NCBI GenBank assembly: GCA_963662175.1
Contig: OY759218.1
Location: 3,836,001-3,900,000 of the forward strand
DNA length: 64,000 bases
Origin: Aradus depressus
Taxonomy: Eukaryota > Arthropoda > Insecta > Hemiptera > Aradidae
Reading direction: 5' to 3'
Below the pieces are notes generated by a model. The model made no database searches and was not told the origin of the DNA. It worked only from the letters and a program-made list of their open reading frames with translations. Of the stretch, positions 13,101-25,100 are shown in pieces; within the stretch, counting starts at the first letter, position 1; every line of letters starts with the position of its first letter. The translations under genes and the position numbers were made by a program.

Positions 13101-16100
13101 AAATTAGATGAGATGTAAAACTTACTTCTGGTTGCCAAAGAAGTTCCATCCCAGTTTGTGGATCATTTCTTTGGTTTTGTGAACGATTTGAGTTATTTTC
13201 TTTTTGCATAACGAGTTCAGTTTCTTTTTTCTTTTTACTTGCACCGAAACAACCGAGATTTTCACCTATAATTTCAAAACAGTTTAGGATATTTTAAATT
13301 TTTTTTTTTTTTAAATTAAAGACTAAATTCTTGTAAGCCAAACAAATAAACTGGTGTTTAATTGTATAAATTTAGTGAGGGCATATAAGGTACATAAGGA
13401 AGGAAAGGGAGGGGTTTCAACTAAGAAATCCCCGTGGCTTGCAGTTAGGTATTTGTTTGTTCTGAAGTATTTACTTCCTATAACTGTGGTAAAACTAAAA
13501 TTAAAGATAAAACTGATTAAATTCTAACAAGATGAAGTAATTTATGGTTAGTTCGTTAGTTATTGTGAGCGTAGTAAGTGCCAACAATCCGATCATCCGT
13601 TAATGTCTTATCACTAAATTTATACTTAGGCCCCCATCAACCCCCCTTCCCGTTCAAATTTTTGGGACGCCACACACCTTTTTTTTCTATTTGGCCGTCA
13701 CGAATACATATCTGAAATTTCGTGACAATACGAACAACCGTTAAAGAGTTAGCTCTATATTTATACTTAGGCCCCCCCACAACCCCCCCTCCCGTTCAAA
13801 ACTTTGGGACGCCACACACTTTTTTTTCCTATTTGGCTTTTAAAAATACTACATGTGAAATTTCATGACAATTCGCCCAATAGTTAATAAGTTAGCTCTA
13901 TATTTATACTTAGGCCCCCCTCAACCCCCCCTCCCGTTCAAAACTTTGGGACGCCACACACATTTTTTTCCTATTTGGCTTTTAAAAATACTACATGTGA
14001 AATTTCATGACAATTCGACCATAAGTTAATGAGTTAGCACTATTTATATACTTAGGCCCCCCTTACAACCCCCCCTCCCGTTCAAAATTTTGGGACGCCA
14101 CATAGCCTATTATTCAATCGGGCTCAAAATAATGCTACATGTGAAGTTTCATGAAGATCCGTCCAGCGGTTTGGGCGTGATGCTGGAACAAACATACATA
14201 CAAACAAACCCCGTTTCAGCTTTATTAATACAGCTTATACATCTAATTGTTACCTTTGGCGTGAGTTGCAGTCTTAGTGCTTTGCAATGGAAGTGGATTT
14301 TTGTCATAATTTGGATCTTCAACCTCCTGACAGCGGTACGAAAGGTTGCGAAGTATGCAAACACAGTTTTCCACATTTTTGTTGCCAATATTAGATTTTT
14401 CTATAGCCAAACGGACAACATGAAGAACTGAATCAACCAGTCCTTCACATTCTCTTAATTTCTTCCTCGCATATTCCCCAGCAGAACTCACATTTCTGCA
14501 ATATTTAAAAAAATAACATTAAACTAAAATAAAATAATGAAAATATATTGAACATTGTTTCAACTTGAAAAAGTTCGTGCAGACGGAAGAAAGATAAATA
14601 TAGCGAGCGGATTTTCACAGTAGGTATTTCCATTTTTTTCTATACGTTTGACTCATCCATGCGGGACACTATTATTACTTCCCCTATAAGCTCGGTCGAA
14701 ATTACGCGAACACCCGTTAACACATTCGACCTAAATTTCTTGTCGATCTGCTCTCGACTACAGAGTTGAATTTGCATCAAATTCCATGGACCGACCTCAG
14801 ATATTTTTGGTCTATTGAGGGAAGTTCCACATTACATACTGCACAATAAAGTAATTGTAAATGTAATTACATACCTTAATACACCTGAAGTATTTCTGAA
14901 AACAGTAGACCAACATGTTTCTCCGTGTACGTTAGGACCTAAGCCAGAATGAGGTATAATAACTTGATTCACAATGACAGAAAGGCCATCGTCAATAATA
15001 GCTCTTTTGAGATCCTAAAAAATAAACAAAATATACTAAAATACATATCTATACATTAAAAGAGAAAAAAATAGTACTTTGGGAATTAAAAACAATTTCA
15101 TGTCGAACATTCATTACAACAGCAGTTATTAGAGTTTCTGTATCAAGCTCTAATCCCCCCTTCCCTTTGTCCGATTTGGCTGAACATCAATAGGATCTGA
15201 AGCACAAAAAAAAAAAAAAATGAAACCATATGTTATGAAAATAATTACAAAAACTGCCACCAGGACGTAGTTAAAAATTCATATGATATACATATATATT
15301 TGTGTATTCATTGAAAAATGTGGTCTAATACAGTATGGTTGTTTATTGATCATTATCTCGCATCCTTAAAGCAGCCAAGAATACAAATAGCAATTATTAC
15401 ATCATCATTTTTGGTCTTCCGAATCGCGATACAACAAAAAGAAAGTTATAATAGAAATACAAGACGTTGTCTTCCCACTGTTTTATTTTACACCAGAACC
15501 GGTTTTCGACGCAACAGCGTCATCATCAGTGGTTCATCTATCATAGAAAAACAAAATATACAAATAATAAAAAGTATAAATAATTCTTAAAGCATCAGGG
15601 TACAGAGTAAGAAAATAAAACTATAAAATTAACTTACCCCACCCACACAGCACAGCGGTTAGAATACAACTGGCATAGCTCTAAGGGGTGGGGATAGCCA
15701 GGTTCACTCACTCTCTCAACATGCAAACACCATTCATTCTAATATAACTTCTAAGTTGAGGAACGCGGACGTATTGTGGAAACTTGTAATAAATAAATAA
15801 AACTAACTTATTTTTGAAATATTGTCTATTCCACTAAAGATATAAATATATATAACTACCGGTTTCGGCCTTACACCATCGTCAGGTCTAGTTATGAACT
15901 AAGTTAGTTTGCGACCTTTGAAATAAAAAACGAGTATGTGAAGTTTATGCAGGAATATCACACTTTAGATCATAATATGATCCATTATACCATCGTATGA
16001 TCGTATCCGTAATGTTTTTTGCTTTAAAGAAGACCGACGTCATTTTGCCGTACGATCTTGTAGGCGCCTCAAGGTCAGTAGTCAAACCCTCTCTTTGAAT

Positions 16101-19100
16101 TAGTTTCGTACTTACCGCTCGCTAAATTAAACTTTTAGTTTACTAAATCTTAATTAGTTTTTTAAAAATCCCGTCCTGATTAACCGGATGTCCGGATTAG
16201 TGGGACTCGACTGTATTTATTTTTTTGTCAATAAATGTAAATATTTCTTTTGTGTCACCTCGTCATTTAAACTGACTTATTTTATTCTATTTGTAGTGCA
16301 AAACATGACTCTGTTCTTAAGGGATTGTTAGGGTGTGGAGGGGGGATCTGTGGGTTCCACAGGTAAATAAAAGATTTGGGAGAGCGAAAATTTAATTTAT
16401 TACAGATAATTTGAGCTGGGGAAGTACATTGACTATGGATGACATTTTCTTTGATAATCAGCAAGGAAAGCATATTTTCCATTATTGAACACCAACCATT
16501 GATGACGCCATGCTATTTCAGCTTGTGTTCATTGAGTCAATAACCCTCCCGAAACGTGGACATTGAATAACACCTAACGGTCGTTTATTTGTGTGGATAT
16601 CGTAATACGATATCTTATACCTTACGTGAGTTATTTAATTCTAAAAGCACAGAAACCACAGCGTGCATTTGCTGCTGCTGCGCTTTGCAGTTCATGTAAA
16701 GTCAACTTAAGTATTACAGTCAGTGGTTACCTCAGGGGGAGCTTCTAGAGGTCCGGGTCTCCCAAATTAATAACAAAAAGTCTGCAACGCTAACCACGGA
16801 AACTGCGGGCTATGCCCCCGGGAGTCTATACCCCCACCCTCGTAGCCTAACTTTGCCCCTCCCCCCTGCTCAAAATCCTGGCTACGCTCCTGTGCTAATA
16901 TAACTACTTTGAGAATGTATTTAAATATCAGAACTCAAGACAGATAACAAGGAGTGACAATAACAGTTTAACACATGGACAAATGGAAACATAAACAATA
17001 TGAGTTGGACTTATGTCCAGTAGCAGAGAGAGAGTGAGGTGCCAAGCGTCCCAGGTTCTCCAGAATCTGACGCCCCCCCCCCCCCCCCCCCAAAAACTCT
17101 GAAACTTTTAGTTAACCAAAAAAACGCCTAAGAATTGGATTGATTGACTATTTCGATATATTGATAATAATTTTCATGTAAATCGAACTATGGAGGTTAC
17201 CTCTAACACTGGTAACCAACTATAATTTCTTTTCAGTTCACAGCGCTTCGGCCACTCTCCCTCATGTTCTCAACCTCTCATTCTGTAGCTTTTATTTAAC
17301 TCATCTCTGTTTGTATGACTTCTCGTAACGTATTTATGTGTGTTATACGGCTGTAAGGTTGAACGAAAGAGACTGTGAAAGAATCGAATTACAGTTTGAA
17401 TGTGAGACCTGAGTAACTGTGATCCTTAATATATGTAGTTTGGAATTATACCTTATTAAGTATATATTTCAGACGATTATAGATTATTATCTCACCTCAC
17501 ACGAAGATAAATTCCACACAACCCCAGTAACCAACTCTTTCACTTCAACATCGGACGATTTTCGCAACAAATTAATAAGCAATGGAATTCCACCTGAATT
17601 TTTTATCGCTCTTTTATTTTCGTCATTTTGTCTTCCATAAGACAAATTCCTAAAATAAAAGAAGACTTATTTATTATTTGATGAAAGATATATCTAGTTT
17701 TTTTTTTGTTTTTTTTTTTCGCATTGGCTGCTGTGGCCATTAGCGTTTCCAGAATAGGATTAGCGGTAACGATGGAAAGGTATGGTGAGAAGTGACGGAC
17801 TCTCTCCAGAGATAGCGTCGAGTCTAGGAAGGAGAGGTCCTCTTGGATGGTAAGTGAAGGAGGAGGGTTGGACAACCAGCCAGCCTAGCACCAAGTCTAG
17901 GGGTGTTGCCACAAAGGATAGCAAGCCTCTCTAGGGGGCCAGAGCGCTTCCCATCGCACCGCCTGTCCTTCAGTAAACCATCACTCAATGAATTTCAACA
18001 ATTATTTCTAAATATGCATGAATATATGTATCTCTTTCAGAAATTCAATTAAGTTCCGGAATCTAGGTGTTCTCTCGCTAAATATATCTTGGAGGGTTGC
18101 AGGCATGCTGTTATTTTCCCGATACTTGGCCAGCTTCTGACAATTTCAATGACATGTCTCATCGTCAGCAACTCCCTACAGAGGACACACCTTGGAGGTC
18201 TGTTCCCCACCAGGAGGTGCCCATGAGTCACTCTCGTATGGCCAGATATATCTAGTTACATATTGGTATGAACTATTTTTAGGTGTACTTTAAGCATTAT
18301 CAATTCAAAACATGATGATAGTACTCATTATTTGTCTTAACTAATTTATACTAACACGCTTTCAGACTGCATTACTATGAAAACTATTAACGTCATGAAA
18401 GATGCATAGAACCAAAATTGATGATTTCCTACAATTTCCATTTTTGTTTTGTTCGTGACATGCCTTCACATTGCCCACCAGAACATTCTTTCTTCGCGCG
18501 GTGGACGTAATCTCTAACGCCCTTAGGTATTTTATAACTTTTTTGCTGTTGTTTACATATGTATCTACGAAGAAATATATCGTTCGCGTGTAGAACGCGC
18601 TCGTTCCAACTGGAAATGAGCTTCGAACCTTAGTTTAATTTTACCTTAAAGCTCCGCAAGCGTTCCTATACACATCAGAAGTGTCATTGTTTAGCAAACT
18701 GACAAGAGGAGGGATTCCACCCAAGATGCGAGTTTTCTGTTTATTCGGATCATCCATATAACACAAGTGTTGAAGGTATGCAGCTGCGTTCCCTTTGATT
18801 ACGTTGTTTGGATTGCTAAGAAAACTGATAACTTCGGTTAAATTCGGATCACGAAACCGTGCTCCTGAAAAATAAAATATTAGGGAGGGATTTAAATATC
18901 TGATTGCTCACTAGTATCTGCTTTATTATTTTGGGACCATCCATAGCAATGCCCAGAGATACACTAATTTATTTTATTTCTCTTGACTTATTTTCTTAGG
19001 TATTATTATTATTTTCTTCCTTATCTATGTTTCGCAAATTGTGGCCTGAGGAAGTAATAAAACTTTTAATTTAATAACTTTTAATTTACTAGTTTGACAT

Positions 19101-22100
19101 CGACATATCAGCCGTCACAAAATAAGACAGATGAGCAGTACATGAAAGGTCTTCCTATCACCTCTTAGAGAAGTGCTTTAATGGACCTATCGTGCCAGCT
19201 AAATTTTCTCTTCAATGTGTTCAGCAGAGTGGAGAGATTTGTCAACAAGGCTTAAAAGTATTGCTAGGTCTCATCTGTCTAATTTTGTGGCTACTGGTAC
19301 ATAGAATCATCGATAATAACTTTAAATAAAAGGAAATAACCTTAATAAACTCACCATGCTGTGAGGTTTCGCTCTTTTCGCTAGGACTTGGCGGGGTGTG
19401 AGGCCTGTCGACAAAATCTTGATCCACATAGCGCGATGTGGTAAACGCTGGATAAGTAGGCATTGCTGGGTACGGGTAGTGTTCGTAATCATGATATCCA
19501 ACGTAGTGTCTCCCTAAAAAAGATAAATTATGATGAGATCTTCAACATTTTCAAATTTTTGTTATAGATACAAAGTAGTTGGGGGAAGGTGGCGGGGGGG
19601 GGGAGGGAGGGGGGGGGGTGAAGAATAAATATTTTGGAACATCTACCTCACTTCAAAATTTCTAATAAAATAAGCCCTTACTGCTAGAGGCCCTTAGGAA
19701 CTGTTGCCAAAAACCTTAGAGATCTGAAACCAGATGAGAGATACTAACACAAAACATTTAAAATCGACCTCGTTTCGCTAGGTCAAGAATATTGGAAATA
19801 TTTACCTGGGTCAGTAGCAAAGGCCTGTTCTGGTGGTTCATAAGGGTAACTTGCATGAGGAGGTAGTCCTGAGTAGGCCATCGCCGGTACAGAAACATAG
19901 TCTACACCCGAGTCTCCATCTAAAGTCAACTGGTGAACATCGCAAGCTACTTTGGCAACGGAAGGGATCTGAAAATGAAAAATTAGTTTTTCAATATTAT
20001 AACTATGATCTAGTGATGTTACTTGTTCAGTAATAATTCCACTTTTTCCTTGAAAAATAAGCCGGGGAAATACTTAACAATATTAAGAAAATGATATATT
20101 CCGATATGGACGTGACAAATGTTAGACATAGTGAAAGTGACAAGTACTCAAGATAACTTTTCTGTGATTATACCGGAATTAATCTGTCACATGTTTTAGT
20201 TGCTTGTAGTCGTACAAACAGACTAAATAGGGAAGAGAAAACTTCCGAATAAATGTAAGTGCTAGGGTAAAAAAAAAAAAAAGATTTACAGGCAATTGTC
20301 AAGCACAATTCCCGTTTTTTCCTCCGACATGTAAAATTCAAATATGGCTGAATACCCTGGCTTACCTGTGGGACAGTCTGATTTTTGTGAGCAACAAGCG
20401 AGTCGATGGCCATGTGCGAGCTAGCGGGCGAGTGGTTATCCACATGTCCGTTGCTTGGATGAAAACCAACATCGATAGAATAAGAACTGCTCGGTTCCAA
20501 GTCCGGCTGACCTCTGTGAATCACATCATCAACAGTATGAACAGTTATAATAATAATATTATTTCCATTAAACTGATAAGGTCATACAAATTCACATTTC
20601 AAGATAACTTATAAATTACATACATCAAGAGTTATTAAATATTAGTGTAAACTGTGTTACTGAATCAATATAAAAACATTCTCATTTTAAAAATTTTTTG
20701 CTCAATTTACAAATAATAGATATAAATAACATTGCAGAGTAGCGAAGCTGAGAGGTAAGGACCACCGGAGAGAGGGATGAGAATTGGTGGGAGAGACTTT
20801 ACCTTTACCTTAACGATAAATCTTATACTCAATACATTTTTAAGAAGTATTTCGCAACTGAAAAACGAGTCCCTAAAAGTTATTTCAAAAATTAAGCGGG
20901 CCGCGAGATGACTTTAGAGCAGGGGGTCGGCAATTCTGTAGGCTATAGCAGCTACTTTTAAAATGTTTCTTAGGAAGGAGAAGAGAGGTGAAGTCTGTCT
21001 AAGGAGGTATTTCAGCTAGTCAGCACTGGTAGAGCGGGGAAATGAAGGGGGAAAATTGAAGATTCACTTTCGCTCACGCGAACGCCCATAACTATGGCCA
21101 CGAGTGACGGATTGATGACCCATACCCAATATCAAGAATATCCAACCGTCGTGGCTTGGGCGAGAAATATTAATCTATCTTTCCGTGAGCGATCAAAATA
21201 GGGATAGAAATCGCCCTGTAGACCACAATTGATTTTGATCATTAACATTGGAAAATAGTGAGATCTAGAATGACATGACATAGTTGTTACATGAGGACTG
21301 GCATCCTAGCCTAGCTCAGGGGGTAAACACTGGGCAAACAAACTGACAAAAAACCCTTGTTAAAATTTTTTGATAATTTTTCACCCCTTCCAAAATAGTG
21401 GCGCTTTTTTCTTAAAGTTAAATTTTCTGTAAGGCCACAATGTATGTATACTAAGATCGGGCACCACCCGGTATAAAGCCGGAAGCAAAGTTCGTCTCTG
21501 CTTGCTTCTTGGGGCAGAAATTGAAAATGTGAATGTGAATTGAAAATGAAAATGTGAATTGAAAATGTGATACACTCTTCTGCAGTGTTGCAACCACCAA
21601 CTATGACGAATGTAACCCAAACTTATTCAAAGGAATCTGTTCGTGGTCAAAAAAGATCTGCGGATACCGTTTCTAACAACTCAAGCAAGGTTCATGTTTA
21701 TGAGACTAACACTAATCCCAGTCAGTTGTTTAATAACAAGTCTGAATACATTAAAAAAGCTTTAAAAAATAGATACCGTAACTCTGATAAAGGCCCCTAT
21801 GTTGTAAATTTAGAGGGTAACAGAGGGAATCTAGGAAAAATACATAGAATGGCCCTAGGTAAATGGTTGTTTCAATCATCAGCTGGGCATAAAAATGTTA
21901 TTGTTGATATTGCAGTAACAGGTCTGAACCGAATAAAAATAATAACCAGTACCCCACAAGCGGCAAACGATTTATTAAATTTGGAAATACTTAACCAGAG
22001 GGAAATTACAGCATATATCCCTAACTTGTACTAACAATGTACTGGAGTTATTAGAGATGTCGATGTAGAGCTGGAAGATAACGAAATACTAACTGAACTT

Positions 22101-25100
22101 GTGTCTCCATTCGCCCCGAGCAGCGTTAGACGTTTGACTAGGAAAAAGTAAATTAATAACCAACTAGCTGTAGAAAAATTACCAGTTTGCTTTGTTGATT
22201 TTGAGAGTCAAATTTTACCTCAACCTTATATGGTGCAAGATGTAAAGTTGATCTTTACATACCATCTGTTAGGCAATGTAGGAAATGTCTACGCTTTAGG
22301 CATGCCGGGGACCAGTGTCGTAGTGAAGTTAGGTGCGAACACTGTCTAGGAAATCCCCATATCAAAGAATGTATGGTAGCAGAAGCTACACTATCTACCT
22401 GTGTGCACTGTGGTGGTGAACATCGTTCAACCTACAGAGATTGCCCAGTTAAAATAACCCACAATAAAAATATAAAACATAAAATAATCAATAATAGCTC
22501 ATTTGCCACCATCACTAAAAACAGATTTGAGGTAATTAGCGGCGAAGAATTTCCCGAATTACCAGAAATGACACCTAATTCTACACATTTAATAAGAAAT
22601 AAACCCGTAAAAAAATTAACAAAACCTAAATTAGACAAAGAACCTTTGTCTAAACAGTTTCAAGATTCTTTGATATCTAAAACATTCAGCTATGAAAATA
22701 ATGAAAAAAATAGTTCAGATAATAAAATTAATTTAAATAAATCTGAAACACAAAACAAACAGATTGACAGACAAACTACAACACAATATACAGACAGAAA
22801 AACTGAGCCAAAATACTTCTGATAAAGATCTACAGTATATATTACACTTAATTAATAAAATTAACAACACTCCTAACAATAAAAAAGAAATATTAAAATG
22901 TATAACTTACAATCTTGAAGAAATAATTTCAAGTACTAACAATGATTCTAAAATTAACTCAGAAACAAAACAAATAACTGATTCAAATAATATATCTAAT
23001 ACAGAACGATTGCAAAATACTTTTTATACTATTCAAAATAAACCTCAATAGTAATAATACTAATGGTATCCTATCTATATTATATCATAGGTACTCGTAC
23101 TTGACGTGGGTTCAACTTACTCTCCATCTTCTTTAATAATATAAGTAAATAAGAATACCTATATCTGTAATAGGAATTTATATATATATATATTTTTTGC
23201 TGATAGTTATAGAAAATGATTATTTTAATTTCTGTCTACTTTATTTACTTTGTCTATTTTGTTTTATTTTATTATTTTATTTTATTATTATGTACTATCT
23301 GACTAAAATTGACTAATATTAATAATCAAGATGAATAAAATGTTACAGCTAAATATAAGATCGTTTCAATCAAATAGAAATTATCTAGAAACTTTTCTAA
23401 AATTCTAAATAAAATCGACATAACATTTTTGTCGGAAACTTGGTTTGATAAATCACAAACAATATCTGTCTCTAATTATGACATAATTAGATCAGATAGA
23501 TGCGACGGTTACGGTGGTTCTGCAATTTTAATAAAAAATAATATTCATCATAAACCCATAAACTTACAAGCTCGTTTTAATAACAATAGAATTCAAGTAT
23601 GCGGAGTTATCTGTAAAATATTAAATTCAGATATCAGTATTCTATCAGTATACTGCGCACCCGGACATAAACTAAGTACCGATTTCTGGACTGCTTTAAT
23701 AAGATCAATAAGTCCTCCCATGCTGATTTGTGGCGACTTAAATTCATACCATACAAGTTTCGGTTGCTCTTATGACAATGTAGAGGGTAGAATCTCATAG
23801 ACGCACTGCACACAGAGGGTCTCTGCATACTAAATGACGGATCGCCGACACTTTTACAGAGACATGACCGACGCCCTTCGGCAGTTGATCTCTCTCTCTG
23901 TACTCCAACTCTGGTACCAAGGCTTGAATGGGGTGTGTTGGATGAACCCTTCGGTTCTGATCACATGGGCTTACTTATATCTTTGGACAAATGTGTCCGT
24001 GCTAGTTAGAATCTTATCATAATAAAAAGTGGAATCTTAAAGCAGCTCAGTGGGATCACTATGCCTTACTGTCAGACAATTTCATTTCTAATATGATCAC
24101 ATCAAGCGACCCTTACAAAAATTATAAACATCACAATTATTCCTCTCATCACCACGTATTGGAATCCAGATGGAATCCATATGTCCTTGTGATTTGGAAT
24201 CGGTAGCGGATGCCAACCACATCATCTTGGCGTGCAACAAGTTCACTAACGGTAGGGATCAACTGTGGAGAGCAATAACACAGACTGACTGCCCACTACC
24301 GGCTAACTTACAAACAATACTGTCACATAACGAACACGACTTATACTTGGAATTATACAGCTACATTAAGAACACACAATACTTACTGACTTATAAGACA
24401 CACTGATGACTTATAACATATTACTTAATAATGGCCAATGTACACGTTCAATAAGGCCAAAAAAAAGAGAGAAACAAAATAAATAAATACATTTAAATAT
24501 TAGCTGTGGTACTCGGTGTAGCCAAGAAAGACAATTTTTCATATCATTCCGAATCCTCTATCAGAGAAAACCACTTGAAAAGAACAAGACCTCTACCCTC
24601 ATTACACCTGGGTAAGCAAAATTTATGACTACCATAGAAGTCAGGTTCAAGTCCACTAGAGCGACGAAAGAACGCTCTGGTAATAGACGATATGACCTCG
24701 TAGTTCCGCGTCCTGGCATTCGTCGTTAAAGCAAGAAAAATAGTGGGGGCTGTGTGAGCTAAAGTGTAGATCTTTGGTTGCAGGACCCCCGGTCTTCGGA
24801 TCGAATTTCGTCCGGGGTAGAGTTTTACTTCATAGATAAAACTTCGCCCCTGGGGCTATGGATGATGTGTGAAACACTGGCCTGTCTAATAAAAAGACGA
24901 AGCATTGAAGGGATACTTACAAATATTGCGGCATATCTTGTTGTTTCTCCTGAAGTACCCTTCTGAAAAAATGAAATAAACATAAGTTAATTACATATTA
25001 TGGAATATATCTTCATAATATATTAAATAAGATATGTTTATTATATAGCATGTGTTTATTATATATTATATAACATATAGACGCTTCAGTATAAGTGGGA

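Larger units (their letters stand above)
21400..24490 (+). mobile_element. degenerate Jockey-like LINE with RT deleted
   Basis: In the p120ctn intron. Order: gag-like ORF1 (21603-22822, broken), AT-rich spacer, endonuclease (about 23330-24010, frameshifted), an abrupt jump past the whole RT, the post-RT C terminus (about 24150-24406), and an A-rich 3' end near 24450-24490. Same family as 33108-36799 by shared ORF1 phrases (DNEILTEL versus ENEILTEM, VRRLTR versus IRRLTR). Exact ends and a target duplication were not resolved. Confidence 0.75.

Noticed and set aside
14243..14431. Opposite-strand open frames over p120ctn exons (for example plus strand 14090-14431 and 4814-5080)
   Set aside because: Shadows of real minus-strand exons.
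16535..16560. CCCGAAACGTGG as part of a ribozyme core
   Set aside because: No CUGANGA upstream and no pairing stems.
18105..18165. Minus-strand CUGACGAUGAG...GAAA resembling a hammerhead core
   Set aside because: It lies in the LINE coding module ([10 protein letters not shown]), stem II does not pair cleanly and stem I/III are absent.
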